A DNA stretch of 52,964 nucleotides, taken from Pseudomonas fluorescens (GTDB taxonomy: Bacteria > Pseudomonadota > Gammaproteobacteria > Pseudomonadales > Pseudomonadaceae). The notes beneath the pieces are model-generated. The model worked only from the letters and a program-made list of their open reading frames with translations, had not been told where the DNA came from and made no database searches. Within the stretch, counting starts at the first letter, position 1, and the number at the start of each line of letters is the position of its first letter. Of this stretch, positions 32,514-41,473 are shown one piece after another. The stretch lies in NCBI RefSeq assembly GCF_902497625.1, contig NZ_CABVGX010000039.1, forward strand, positions 1 through 52,964. The letters run 5' to 3'. The translations under genes and the position numbers were made by a program.

Positions 32514-32537
32514 CCCAGTCACTGTATAAAAAGACAG
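32503..32537. promoter_or_regulatory. Two LexA (SOS) boxes controlling lexA-sulA
   Basis: CTGTATATAATCCCAG (32503-32518) and CTGTATAAAAAGACAG (32522-32537). The second matches CTGT-N8-ACAG exactly; the first is degenerate at its right end (CCAG for ACAG). They cover the -10 and the likely transcription start, 10 bp before the lexA ATG region begins. Confidence 0.88.
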
Positions 32538-32547
32538 AGCGATCAAT

Positions 32548-33156
32548 ATGCTAAAGCTGACGCCACGCCAAGCAGAGATTCTGGCCTTCATCAAACGCTG
32601 CCTTGAAGATAACGGCTACCCGCCGACCCGCGCGGAAATCGCTCAGGAACTGGGCTTCAAGTCGCCCAACGCGGCTGAGGAACACCTGAAAGCCCTGGCC
32701 CGTAAAGGCGCAATCGAGATGACGCCCGGTGCCTCTCGAGGTATTCGCATCCCTGGCTTTGAAGCCAAAGCGGACGACTCCACACTGCCCATCATTGGCC
32801 GGGTGGCTGCCGGCGCACCGATCCTTGCCCAGCAGCACATCGAAGAGTCCTGCAACATCAATCCGACCTTCTTTCATCCGCGCGCTGACTATCTGCTGCG
32901 CGTGCATGGCATGAGCATGAAGGACGTAGGCATTTTTGATGGCGACCTGCTGGCCGTGCACACCACTCGCGAGGCTCGCAATGGCCAGATCGTGGTGGCC
33001 CGGATCGGCGACGAAGTTACCGTCAAGCGCTTCAAGCGAGACGGCAGCAAGGTCTGGTTGATGGCCGAAAACCCTGAATTTGCCCCTATCGAAGTAAACC
33101 TGAAAGATCAGGAACTGGTGATCGAAGGCTTGAGCGTTGGCGTCATTCGCCGCTAA
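32548..33156 (+). CDS. lexA: SOS-response repressor LexA
   Basis: A 202-residue repressor with an N-terminal winged helix (LTPRQAEILAFIKRCLEDNG, then PTRAEIAQELGFKSPNAAEEHL) and a C-terminal self-cleaving protease domain. The cleavage site Ala88-Gly89 (RVAAGAP), Ser123 in HGMSMKDVGI and Lys160 in EVTVKRFKR are all present, so RecA-stimulated autocleavage should work. Two LexA boxes lie just upstream, for self-regulation. Its TAA overlaps the ribosome site of sulA, giving a tightly coupled lexA-sulA operon. Confidence 0.98.
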   Translation: MLKLTPRQAEILAFIKRCLEDNGYPPTRAEIAQELGFKSPNAAEEHLKALARKGAIEMTPGASRGIRIPGFEAKADDSTLPIIGRVAAGAPILAQQHIEESCNINPTFFHPRADYLLRVHGMSMKDVGIFDGDLLAVHTTREARNGQIVVARIGDEVTVKRFKRDGSKVWLMAENPEFAPIEVNLKDQELVIEGLSVGVIRR

Positions 33157-33166
33157 AGGAGGCTTT

Positions 33167-33640
33167 ATGCAGTTCCCACACACCTCACAGCAAGCCCAAC
33201 TGCCGTTGTTCGAGGCATTCATGGTGCAGCCGATGGCGCCGATTCTGGAAGATGTGGTCACGACGCCCTGGAGCGCCGAACCGGATGTTTTCAGCGAATT
33301 GTCGCTGCGAGGTGCGGCCGGGAATTGCCTGAACCTGCTGGCCCCTGTGCTCAGGGAGCTAAGTCAGGATCAGGATGCGCGGTGGCTGACGTTGATCGCA
33401 CCACCTGCCAGTGTCACGCAAGCATGGCTTCGGGATGCCGGATTGAATCGTGAACGCATTCTGCTGCTGCAGCCACGTGGCGCCCAAAGCGCACAGCAGC
33501 TAACCTGCGAAGCCCTGCGTCTGGGTCGTAGTCACACCGTTGTCAGCTGGCTGAATCCGCTTAACACGACTTCGCGGCAACAACTGATCACCGCGGCCCG
33601 GACCGGCGACGCACAAAGCCTGAACATTCGGTTAGGTTAA
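33167..33640 (+). CDS. sulA: SOS cell-division inhibitor SulA
   Basis: A 157-residue protein that binds FtsZ and blocks division during DNA damage. The start MQFPHTSQQAQLPLFEAF follows a strong AAAGGAGG that overlaps the lexA stop; an in-frame ATG at 33137 inside lexA is rejected. The core FSELSLRGAAGNCLNLLAPVLRELSQ and RWLTLIAPPA, LLLQPRGAQ, and SWLNPLN match Pseudomonas SulA, whose FtsZ complex is known structurally. It has no promoter of its own visible, so it depends on the LexA-controlled operon promoter. Confidence 0.95.
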   Translation: MQFPHTSQQAQLPLFEAFMVQPMAPILEDVVTTPWSAEPDVFSELSLRGAAGNCLNLLAPVLRELSQDQDARWLTLIAPPASVTQAWLRDAGLNRERILLLQPRGAQSAQQLTCEALRLGRSHTVVSWLNPLNTTSRQQLITAARTGDAQSLNIRLG

Positions 33641-33727
33641 TCAGGCAGCGCGTTAAAAATGCGCAGGGCTTCTCCAAGGATAGAGAGGCCGATCAGAAGG
33701 GGTATCCATTCAGAACGACGAACGGGT

Positions 33728-33961
33728 TCAGTGAAGAACCCGAGAACTTTCATCCGTAGTGAAATCACCCTCAACCAGACGCCCCGCCATCTGAACGCCG
33801 ACGCTCAACATCGCCTTGGCGACTTCCACGTGCTGACCTTGCAAGAAGGCCTTGGCATCCTCAGAGAAATCCAAAGTAACCAGAGAACCTTCGTCCTCGG
33901 CTCTGCGTAGCTCGATACGGCCGTCTGGTAACTCGACAATTTCTAGAAAGGACGTTGGCAT
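33728..33961 (-). CDS. Conserved hypothetical small protein (PA3009-like)
   Basis: A 77-residue acidic soluble protein, beginning MPTSFLEIVELPDGRIELRR, with a short beta-rich start and a helical middle (SEDAKAFLQGQHVEVAKAMLS). I recognise no domain with assigned function, but a gene of this size and place, between sulA and the DUF6586 gene, is conserved in pseudomonads as I recall. It converges on sulA. Codon use looks like its neighbours, which supports it being real. Confidence 0.75.
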   Translation of the reverse strand: MPTSFLEIVELPDGRIELRRAEDEGSLVTLDFSEDAKAFLQGQHVEVAKAMLSVGVQMAGRLVEGDFTTDESSRVLH

Positions 33962-34113
33962 AAAGGTCTGATCTCCACGGAAGGCGGCGATTATATAGAC
34001 ATCAGCCAGGCTCCGCTCGGGATCTTGACCAGATGCCTTTCCGAAACGACATTTCTGCCAGCACCCGTCCCTGAACTCACAGAGGCTCCGGCTTTGCGCA
34101 GGGGTTACGCACC

Positions 34114-34638
34114 TTAGCTCTCGCTAAGGCCTTCGCGGAAACGAATTGCCAGGCTTTTCAGATTCTGACGCCAGCTCTCCAACTCGTCCCGACTCAGCTC
34201 TTGCGGCAATGCTGCTTCGTCCAGATTCACCGCCTGGATCAGCGGCTGCGTCACATCACCCTTGGGTTTATGGGGTGCGCGCGGTGGCTGGAAAAGCGCT
34301 GCGTGAGACCCTAGCAACCTTGCCAGCCATGTTTCCGGGTTGTGCGCCAACTCCACCAGTTCGGCCATCTCAGGAATAGCGATGGCATCGAGTACTTCAC
34401 GTGTGAGCAGCATCTCTGCCCGCGGCGCACCGGCTTGAGGCAAACGATAGAAGCCAGCAATCTCATGGCACAACCCCAGCAGCGCACCGTAAAGATGAAA
34501 TAACGCCGATTCGCGGTTGGCCTGGATCAGCGCCAGCGCATTCATCGCCCGCCCCTCTTCAGCCCGGGCAAGCGCCTCCAATGAAAGGCCAGCGAAATAG
34601 ATTTTCTGATTGGTACGGGTATAAAGTTCGTGGGCCAT
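34114..34638 (-). CDS. DUF6586 family protein (PA3010-like)
   Basis: A 174-residue predicted cytoplasmic protein, mostly helical, with no signal peptide. The start MAHELYTRTNQKIYFAGLSLE follows a GGAGG 8 bp upstream; a longer frame to 34674 is unlikely. Function is unknown. It lies between topA, from which it is separated by a strong terminator, and the small PA3009-like gene. The C-terminal ~45 residues (SRDELESWRQNLKSLAIRFREGL) look like a helix pair. Confidence 0.8.
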   Translation of the reverse strand: MAHELYTRTNQKIYFAGLSLEALARAEEGRAMNALALIQANRESALFHLYGALLGLCHEIAGFYRLPQAGAPRAEMLLTREVLDAIAIPEMAELVELAHNPETWLARLLGSHAALFQPPRAPHKPKGDVTQPLIQAVNLDEAALPQELSRDELESWRQNLKSLAIRFREGLSES

Positions 34639-34720
34639 GACGGCAGCCTCCACAACAGAATAATTACGACACACAAGTCAGTCAGTGTCGTGGATCACCT
34701 GCGCTTCCGGCAAGCAAAAC

Positions 34721-34763
34721 AAAAAGGCCGCATGAAACCCTGTCGGTTTCATGCGGCCTTTTC
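34721..34763 (-). terminator. Rho-independent terminator of topA
   Basis: A 14-bp perfect stem, GGCCGCATGAAACC (34726-34739) with GGTTTCATGCGGCC (34745-34758). On the minus strand it is followed by TTTTTGTTTTG, 40 bp beyond the topA stop. Confidence 0.92.
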
Positions 34764-34802
34764 AACACGAGCGCGCTAGCTCTTCAGCGAGCAGATAACC
34801 GC

Positions 34803-37433
34803 TTATGCCTTGACCTTCGCCGGACGCTTGTCTTCCACCGTCCACTTCCCACCGTCGTAGAACGCTTTCCAGCCAGTCGGCTTGCCGTCGACTTCAGTCT
34901 GCACGTACTGCTCTTTGGTCTTGCGGCTGTAACGAATCACCGCCGGCAAACCATCCGGGTCCTTCTTCGGTGCTTCGAAGAGGAAGTGATACTTCGGATC
35001 GATCTCATCCTTGTGCGGGACAATTTCCATGACCAACGGAGCACGCGTCTCGCGGTTTTTCGGGAACTGACTCGCGGCCAGGAACAGCCCGGAAGCACCG
35101 TCGCGCAGGATGTAGGTGTCGTTGACCTTCTCGCATTTGAGTTCAGGCATCTTCACCGGATCCATCTTCGGCGGCGCCGCATCACCGCTTTTCAGCAGCT
35201 TGCGGGTGTTCTTGCAGGTCGGATTGGTGCAACCAAAGAATTTGCCGAAACGGCCGGTCTTGAGCTGCATCTCGCTGCCGCACTTGTCGCATTCCAGGCT
35301 CGGACCTTCGTAGCCCTTGATGCGATAAGAGCCCTCTTCAATCTCGTAACCTGCACAATCGGGGTTATTACCGCAGATGTGCAGCTTGCGTTTCTCGTCC
35401 AGCAGGTAAGCGTCCATCGCCGTGCTGCAGATCGGGCAGCGATGTTTGCCGCGCAGCACCAGCGATTCCGATTCGCCTTCATCGTCTGCGGCGATTTCGT
35501 CGCCCGGAACCAGATTGACCGTAGCCTTGCAGCGTTCTTTCGGCGGCAGGCTGTAACCCGAGCAACCAAGGAACACACCGGTAGAGGCCGTGCGAATCTG
35601 CATCGGACGGCCACAGGTCAGGCACGGGATATCAGTCATCACCGGCTGGTTGGCACGCATGCCGCTGTCCGGACTTTCGGCTACTTCGAGTTTTTTCTTG
35701 AAGTCACCGTAGAATTCGTCAAGCACGTTTTTCCAGTCGCGTTCGCCCTGAGCCACGTCATCAAGGTTCTCTTCCATACCGGCGGTGAAGCCGTAGTCCA
35801 TGAGATTGGAGAAACTCTCGGACAGACGCTCGGTGACGATGTCGCCCATCTTCTCGGAATAGAAACGACGGTTGTGCAGCGCCACGTAGCCGCGGTCCTG
35901 GATGGTCGAAATGATTGCAGCGTAAGTCGAAGGCCGACCGATACCGCGTTTTTCCATTTCCTTGACCAGGCTGGCTTCCGAGTAACGCGCCGGCGGCTTG
36001 GTGAAGTGCTGGGTCGGATCAAGCTTGATCAGCTTCATCGCGTCGCCCTGTGCCATGTCCGGCAGCACGTCATCGTCGCCAGGTTTGGCGATCTGCGGCA
36101 TCACACGGGTGTAACCGTCGAACTTGAGGATGCGGCCCTTGGCGCGCAAATCGAAATCGCCGGCGCCAACGGTAACGGTGGTCGACAGGTATTGCGCCGG
36201 CAGCATCTGGCAGGCGAGGAACTGGCGCCAGATCAGCTCGTAAAGGCGCTCGGCATCTCGCTCCATGCCTGTCAGCTTGCTTGGCTCGGTGTTGGCATCG
36301 GATGGGCGAATGGCTTCGTGAGCCTCTTGCGCGCCTTCCTTGCTGCTGTAGACGTTCGGATTTTCCGGCAGGTACTTCTTACCGAATTCGCCTTCGATAT
36401 ACGTGCGCGCCATCGTCACGGCATCGGCCGAGAGATTGGTCGAGTCAGTACGCATGTAGGTGATGTAGCCAGCTTCGTACAGACGCTGGGCCATCATCAT
36501 GGTTTTCTTCACCCCGAAGCCCAGGCGGTTGCTCGCAGCCTGTTGCAGGGTGGAGGTGATGAAGGGCGCCGACGGCTTGCTGCTGGTTGGCTTGTCTTCA
36601 CGCTTGACGATGCTGTAGCTGGAAGCCTTGAGCTTTTCCAGCGCGGCCATGGCCTGAGCTTCGTTCAGCGGCTTGAAGGCTTCGCCTTTTTCACGGGCGA
36701 CGTCGAAGCGCACAGTCGCGCCTTTGGCCGTGCCCAGATCGGCGTGAATTTCCCAGTATTCTTCGGGAATGAACGCGCGAATTTCGCGCTCACGATCCAC
36801 CACCAGCTTCACGGCAACCGATTGCACGCGACCGGCCGACAGGCCACGGGCAATCTTCGCCCACAGCAGCGGCGAAACCATGTATCCCACGACGCGGTCG
36901 AGGAAGCGGCGCGCCTGTTGAGCGTTGACCCGGTTGATATCCAGCTCGCCAGGTTTGGAGAACGCTTCCTGGATGGCTTTCTTGGTGATCTCGTTGAACA
37001 CCACGCGCTTGTAGCGGCTGTCGTCACCACCGATGGCTTCGCGCAGGTGCCAGGCAATGGCTTCCCCCTCGCGATCCAAGTCGGTTGCGAGATAGATGGT
37101 GTCAGCATCCTTGGCGAGCCGGCGCAGCTCTTCGATGACCTTTTCCTTGCCCGGAAGGATCTCGTACTTGGCTTTCCAGCCGTGATCGGGATCGACGCCC
37201 ATGCGTGAGACCAGCTGCTTGCGCGCTTTCTCTTTCGGCGTAAGCACCGGACCTTCACCCGCAGCGGCCTTGCCACGCTTGGCAGCTGGCTCTTTGCTGG
37301 CGCTAGCCGAACCGCTGGTGGGCAGGTCTCGGATATGGCCGATACTCGACTTCACCACGTATTGGTTGCCCAGATACTTGTTGATGGTCTTGGCCTTAGC
37401 CGGGGATTCCACAATGACCAGCGATTTGCCCAT
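34803..37433 (-). CDS. topA: DNA topoisomerase I
   Basis: An 876-residue type IA topoisomerase that relaxes negative supercoils. The Toprim domain starts with SLVIVESPAKAKTINKYLG, and the catalytic tyrosine lies in GYITYMRTDSTNLS (about residue 325). The C-terminal region has at least three zinc ribbons: CLTCGRPMQ (with CSGY..C), CPICSTAMD (with CGNNPDC) and CDKCGSEMQ (with CTNPTC). An inserted, low-complexity stretch (SGSASASKEPAAKRGKAAAG) at about residues 40-60 is usual in Pseudomonas TopA. Transcription is probably from a strong promoter at 37494-37522 and ends at the hairpin near 34.74 kb. Confidence 0.97.
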   Translation of the reverse strand: MGKSLVIVESPAKAKTINKYLGNQYVVKSSIGHIRDLPTSGSASASKEPAAKRGKAAAGEGPVLTPKEKARKQLVSRMGVDPDHGWKAKYEILPGKEKVIEELRRLAKDADTIYLATDLDREGEAIAWHLREAIGGDDSRYKRVVFNEITKKAIQEAFSKPGELDINRVNAQQARRFLDRVVGYMVSPLLWAKIARGLSAGRVQSVAVKLVVDREREIRAFIPEEYWEIHADLGTAKGATVRFDVAREKGEAFKPLNEAQAMAALEKLKASSYSIVKREDKPTSSKPSAPFITSTLQQAASNRLGFGVKKTMMMAQRLYEAGYITYMRTDSTNLSADAVTMARTYIEGEFGKKYLPENPNVYSSKEGAQEAHEAIRPSDANTEPSKLTGMERDAERLYELIWRQFLACQMLPAQYLSTTVTVGAGDFDLRAKGRILKFDGYTRVMPQIAKPGDDDVLPDMAQGDAMKLIKLDPTQHFTKPPARYSEASLVKEMEKRGIGRPSTYAAIISTIQDRGYVALHNRRFYSEKMGDIVTERLSESFSNLMDYGFTAGMEENLDDVAQGERDWKNVLDEFYGDFKKKLEVAESPDSGMRANQPVMTDIPCLTCGRPMQIRTASTGVFLGCSGYSLPPKERCKATVNLVPGDEIAADDEGESESLVLRGKHRCPICSTAMDAYLLDEKRKLHICGNNPDCAGYEIEEGSYRIKGYEGPSLECDKCGSEMQLKTGRFGKFFGCTNPTCKNTRKLLKSGDAAPPKMDPVKMPELKCEKVNDTYILRDGASGLFLAASQFPKNRETRAPLVMEIVPHKDEIDPKYHFLFEAPKKDPDGLPAVIRYSRKTKEQYVQTEVDGKPTGWKAFYDGGKWTVEDKRPAKVKA

Positions 37434-37493
37434 GGATCAGAAAATTCCTGAATTCTAGAAGTGAAAGGCGGTTGGCGCCTGACGCGGCACCGC

Positions 37494-37522
37494 TATATAT
37501 AGTGGCTACAAGGTGAGGTCAA
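37494..37522 (-). promoter_or_regulatory. topA promoter (sigma-70)
   Basis: Minus strand: -35 TTGACC (37522-37517), 17-bp spacer, -10 TATATA (37499-37494), about 60 bp before the topA ATG. The spacer ends in an AT-rich TATATATAG stretch, plausible for a supercoiling-sensitive promoter. Confidence 0.72.
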
Positions 37523-37547
37523 GCGCAGGGTTTAGCGCGCACTCAGC

Positions 37548-37784
37548 TTATGGCTTGGAAAAAAGGCTCGGTTCGGCCTGGACCAAAGCAAAGCGCGGCA
37601 CCTGTTCGCCGTCAACTTCAACCGACTCCAGGAACATGCTCAGGGGACGCACCCAAAAGCCGTAATCGCCATACAGGGCTTGGTAGAAGACCACTTCTTC
37701 TTCGGTTTCGGAATGCTGCGCGATGCTGAACACGCGGTACTGCGGACCTTTGTAATGTTGGTAGAGCCCAGGTTGTATCGGCAT
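37548..37784 (-). CDS. DUF1653 domain protein
   Basis: A 78-residue protein made up wholly of a DUF1653 domain: GLYQHYKGPQYRVFSIAQHS, then VVFYQALYGDYGFWVRPLSMF and VDGEQVPRFAL. The fold is small and beta-rich; function is not known. The start MPIQPGLY is chosen because AGGGGG lies about 9 bp upstream; 37802 would add six residues. It lies between fadA and topA on the same strand. Confidence 0.88.
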   Translation of the reverse strand: MPIQPGLYQHYKGPQYRVFSIAQHSETEEEVVFYQALYGDYGFWVRPLSMFLESVEVDGEQVPRFALVQAEPSLFSKP

Positions 37785-37840
37785 GGTTTGGCCCCCTCTC
37801 AAATTTTTTCAAAAATAAAAACAAAATAAATCCAGAAAAA

Positions 37841-37868
37841 CAAAAACCGGGGCACTTGGCCCCGGCTT
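37841..37868 (-). terminator. Rho-independent terminator of fadBA
   Basis: CCGGGGC (37847-37853) pairs with GCCCCGG (37859-37865); on the minus strand a run of TTTTTG follows. It lies 16 bp after the fadA stop. Confidence 0.9.
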
Positions 37869-37883
37869 CCGTCAGCGGAACGC

Positions 37884-39059
37884 TTAGACGCGTTCGAAGA
37901 CGGTGGAGATGCCTTGGCCGAGACCAATGCACATGGTAGCTACCCCGAAGGTGCCGCCATTCTGCTTCATCACGTTCAGCAATGTGCCGGAGATACGTGC
38001 ACCCGAGCAACCGAAAGGGTGACCCAGAGCGATTGCGCCGCCGTGCAGGTTAACCTTCTCGTTCATCTTGTCGAGCACTTTCAAATCTTTCAGCACGGGC
38101 AAGGCCTGCGCGGCGAAAGCTTCGTTGAGCTCGAAGAAGTCGATATCGTTGATGCCCAGGCCCGCGCGCTTCAGTGCTTTCTGCGTGGCCGGTACTGGAC
38201 CATAGCCCATGATTGCCGGGTCCACACCTGCCACTGCCATTGAGCGAATCACGGCCATCGGCTGGATACCGAGGTCCTGGGCCCGCTGCGCCGACATCAC
38301 GATCATGCACGAAGCACCATCGGTGATCTGCGACGAAGTACCGGCTGTCACGGTGCCGCCCTTGGGGTTGAAAGCAGGCTTGAGCGCCGCCAGGCTTTCC
38401 AGGGTGGTTTCCGGACGAATGGTTTCGTCGTAGTCGAACAGTTTCAGGAAACCGTTCTCGTCATAACCCTGCATCGGGATGATTTCGTCTTTGAACTTGC
38501 CTTCCAGAGTCGCCTTGTGGGCGAGCTGGTGGGAGCGCACGCCAAAAGCGTCCTGTTGTTCGCGGGTGATGCCGTGCATTTTGCCGAGCATTTCCGCAGT
38601 CAGGCCCATCATGCCCGAAGCTTTCGCCGCGTACAGCGACATGTGCGGGTTCGGATCGACACCGTGCATCATGCTCACGTGGCCCATGTGCTCGACGCCA
38701 CCCACCACGAACACGTCACCGTTGCCGGTCATGATCGCTTGCGCGGCAGTGTGCAGCGCACTCATCGACGAACCACACAGACGGCTAACGGTCTGGCCGG
38801 CGGCAGTGTGAGGGATCTGTGTCATCAGGGAGGCCATGCGTGCGATGTTCCAGCCCTGCTCCAGGGTCTGGTTCACGCAACCCCAGATCACGTCTTCGAC
38901 TTCGTTAGGGTCGACCTTGACGTTGCGTTCCAGCAATTTGCTGATCAGGTGCGCCGACATGTCTTCGGCGCGGGTGTTGCGGTGCATGCCGCCCTTGGAG
39001 CGGCCCATCGGAGTACGACCGAAGTCGACAATCACGACGTCTCTTGGATTCAAGCTCAT
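37884..39059 (-). CDS. fadA: 3-ketoacyl-CoA thiolase (beta subunit of the fatty-acid oxidation complex)
   Basis: A 391-residue thiolase that cleaves 3-ketoacyl-CoA to acetyl-CoA in the last step of beta-oxidation. The nucleophilic cysteine is Cys95 in SRLCGSSMSALHTA; the later ALGHPFGCSGAR and MCIGLGQG carry the catalytic His and Cys. It begins MSLNPRDVVIVDFGRTPMG, as in Pseudomonas FaoB/FadB5-type proteins. It follows fadB by 32 bp, and the two subunits form an alpha2-beta2 complex. A terminator follows directly. Confidence 0.97.
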   Translation of the reverse strand: MSLNPRDVVIVDFGRTPMGRSKGGMHRNTRAEDMSAHLISKLLERNVKVDPNEVEDVIWGCVNQTLEQGWNIARMASLMTQIPHTAAGQTVSRLCGSSMSALHTAAQAIMTGNGDVFVVGGVEHMGHVSMMHGVDPNPHMSLYAAKASGMMGLTAEMLGKMHGITREQQDAFGVRSHQLAHKATLEGKFKDEIIPMQGYDENGFLKLFDYDETIRPETTLESLAALKPAFNPKGGTVTAGTSSQITDGASCMIVMSAQRAQDLGIQPMAVIRSMAVAGVDPAIMGYGPVPATQKALKRAGLGINDIDFFELNEAFAAQALPVLKDLKVLDKMNEKVNLHGGAIALGHPFGCSGARISGTLLNVMKQNGGTFGVATMCIGLGQGISTVFERV

Positions 39060-39091
39060 AAAATTTCACTCTCGCTCAAAAGTTGGGACGC

Positions 39092-41239
39092 TTAACCGAA
39101 GAACCGTTGGCCAGTCTTGGCCATTTCACGCAGCTTCGCGGTCGGGTGGTACAGCGCGCCCAAATCAGCGTACTGGTCAGCCAGGGCAACGAACTCGGCA
39201 ACACCGATCGAATCGATGTAGCGCAGCGCACCGCCACGGAATGGAGGGAAACCAATACCGTAGACCAGACCCATGTCGGCCTCGGCAGCGGTCTCGACAA
39301 TGCCGTCTTCCAGGCAACGGACGGTTTCCAGGCACAGCGGGATCATCATCCAGTTGATGATGTCTTCGTCAGTGACGTCGCGCTGCTCGTAAACGATCGG
39401 TTTAAGCACTTCCAGTACCGACGGATCGGCGACTTTTTTCTGCTTGCCCTTCTTGTCGGTCTCGTACGCGTAGAAGCCCTTGCCATTCTTCTGGCCCAGG
39501 CGCTTGGCTTCGTAGAGCACGTCGATCGCCGAACGACGGTCGTCCTTCATGCGATCCGGGAAACCTTCAGCCATCACGTCACGACCGTGGTGACCGGTGT
39601 CGATGCCGACCACGTCCATCAGGTACGCCGGGCCCATTGGCCAGCCGAATTTTTCCATGACTTTGTCGATACGGACGAAGTCGACACCCGCGCTGACCAG
39701 CCTGGCGAAACCGCCGAAGTACGGGAACAGCACGCGGTTGACCAGGAAGCCCGGGCAGTCATTGACGACGATCGGGTTCTTGCCCATTTTCTTGGCGTAG
39801 GCAACGGTGGTGGCAACGGCCAGCTCACTGGACTTCTCGCCACGGATCACTTCCACCAGCGGCATCATGTGCACCGGGTTGAAGAAGTGCATGCCGACAA
39901 AGTTTTCCGGACGCTTGAGGGCTTTCGCCAGCAAGGTGATGGAAATCGTCGAGGTGTTGGACGCGAGGATAGTGTCTTCTTTGACCTTGTCTTCGACTTC
40001 GGCCAGAACGGCCTGCTTGACCTTCGGGTTCTCGACGACCGCTTCAACGACCAGATCGACGTGACCGAAATCACCGTAGGACAGGGTTGGGCGAATGCCG
40101 TTAAGGACTTCAGCCATTTTCGCAGCGGTCATACGACCCTTGTCAACGCGACCGACCAGCAGCTTGGCGGCTTCAGCCAGACCTTGCTCTATGCCGTGCT
40201 CGTTGATGTCTTTCATCAGGATCGGCGTGCCTTTGGAGGCCGACTGATAAGCGATACCGCCACCCATGATGCCGGCGCCCAGTACGGCAGCCTGCTTCAC
40301 GTCCCTGGCGATTTCGTCGTAGGCCTTGGCCTTTTTCTTCAGTTCCTGATCGTTCAGGAACAGACCGATCAAGCTCTGCGCGGCAGAGGTCTTGGCCAGT
40401 TTGACGAAACCGTTGGCTTCGACTTCCAGCGCTTTGTCGCGACCGAAGTTCGCCGCTTTCTGGATTGTCTTGATCGCTTCAACCGGCGCCGGGTAGTTAG
40501 GGCCGGCCTGGCCTGCAACGAAACCTTTAGCGGTTTCGAAGGCCATCATTTGTTCGATTGCATTCAGCTTCAGCTTTTCCAGCTTCGGCTGACGCTTGGC
40601 CTTGTAGTCAAACTCGCCGGAGATGGCGCGCTTGATCAGCTCCAATGCGGCTTCCTGAAGTTTCTCAGGCGCGACCACGGCATCGACGGCGCCGACTTTC
40701 AGCGCGTCTTCAGGACGGTTTTCCTTGCCGGCGGCGATCCACTCGATCGCATTGTCGGCACCGATCAGGCGCGGCAGACGAACGGTACCGCCGAAGCCCG
40801 GGTAGATGCCCAGCTTGACTTCCGGCAGGCCGATTTTAGCCTTGGTCGACATGACGCGGTAATCCGCTGCCAGGCACATCTCCAGACCACCACCGAGGGC
40901 GATGCCGTTGATCGCGGCGACAGTCGGGACGTTCAAGTCTTCGAAATCGCTGAAAATCCTGTTGGCTTCCAGATTGCCAGCAACCAGCTCGGCATCAGGC
41001 AGCTTGAAATTCTCCACAAATTCGGTGATGTCGGCGCCGACGATGAACACGTCCTTGCCACTGCTGACGATCACACCCTTGATCGAAGCATCTGCCTTGA
41101 TGGTGTCTACCGCCTGACGCAGCTCGTTCAGGGTTAGACGGTTGAACTTGTTGACGGACTCACCCTTGAGGTCGAATTGCAATTCGACGATGCCACTCTC
41201 AAGAGCTTTAACCGTGATGGCTTTACCTTCGTAAATCAT
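39092..41239 (-). CDS. fadB: Fatty-acid oxidation complex alpha subunit (enoyl-CoA hydratase / 3-hydroxyacyl-CoA dehydrogenase)
   Basis: A 715-residue multifunctional enzyme. The N-terminal crotonase domain (residues ~1-190) includes AAINGIALGGGLEMCLAAD and GLPEVKLGIYPGFGG. The dehydrogenase part starts around residue 310 with AAVLGAGIMGGGIAYQSA and contains GMHFFNPVHMMPLVEVIRG. Start ATG 41239 (MIYEGKAITVKALE) follows GGAG by 9 bp; the frame extends to 41344 but without matching family sequence. It heads the fadBA operon. A PsrA-like double operator lies about 150-175 bp upstream, consistent with fatty-acid-inducible expression. Confidence 0.97.
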   Translation of the reverse strand: MIYEGKAITVKALESGIVELQFDLKGESVNKFNRLTLNELRQAVDTIKADASIKGVIVSSGKDVFIVGADITEFVENFKLPDAELVAGNLEANRIFSDFEDLNVPTVAAINGIALGGGLEMCLAADYRVMSTKAKIGLPEVKLGIYPGFGGTVRLPRLIGADNAIEWIAAGKENRPEDALKVGAVDAVVAPEKLQEAALELIKRAISGEFDYKAKRQPKLEKLKLNAIEQMMAFETAKGFVAGQAGPNYPAPVEAIKTIQKAANFGRDKALEVEANGFVKLAKTSAAQSLIGLFLNDQELKKKAKAYDEIARDVKQAAVLGAGIMGGGIAYQSASKGTPILMKDINEHGIEQGLAEAAKLLVGRVDKGRMTAAKMAEVLNGIRPTLSYGDFGHVDLVVEAVVENPKVKQAVLAEVEDKVKEDTILASNTSTISITLLAKALKRPENFVGMHFFNPVHMMPLVEVIRGEKSSELAVATTVAYAKKMGKNPIVVNDCPGFLVNRVLFPYFGGFARLVSAGVDFVRIDKVMEKFGWPMGPAYLMDVVGIDTGHHGRDVMAEGFPDRMKDDRRSAIDVLYEAKRLGQKNGKGFYAYETDKKGKQKKVADPSVLEVLKPIVYEQRDVTDEDIINWMMIPLCLETVRCLEDGIVETAAEADMGLVYGIGFPPFRGGALRYIDSIGVAEFVALADQYADLGALYHPTAKLREMAKTGQRFFG

Positions 41240-41388
41240 CAACTGATCTCCACGATATGGAAGCTGAACAGTACACGTCGGACGCAGGCGGAGGGCTTGG
41301 CAGGGACGCTTATCGTCGATGCTACGCCCATCCACCCGGCACACCCGCCGACGCGATAGTCGGGATTCTGTAGGAACGTTCTTACAAG

Positions 41389-41415
41389 CAAACGCTCAAT
41401 TCATACGCCCGTTTG
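41389..41415. promoter_or_regulatory. Candidate double PsrA operator upstream of fadBA
   Basis: CATACGCCCGTTTG (41402-41415) fits the PsrA consensus with one mismatch; the adjoining CAAACGCTCAATTC (41389-41402) has one good half-site. They share one base, giving the same 13-bp offset and 27-bp total as the two operators at psrA. PsrA control of fadBA is established in P. aeruginosa. Confidence 0.6.
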
Positions 41416-41473
41416 ATTCGGGTACGTCACCTTCAGGGAAATCCAGACAATTGTCAATCGCCCAAAACAAGGG

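Noticed and set aside
34986..37208. A 740-codon open frame antisense to topA
   Set aside because: Composition is typical of the opposite strand of a GC-rich gene; topA itself is full length and unmistakable.
39083..41137. A 684-codon open frame antisense to fadB
   Set aside because: It overlaps a clear fadB with all motifs; no start signal or recognisable protein family.
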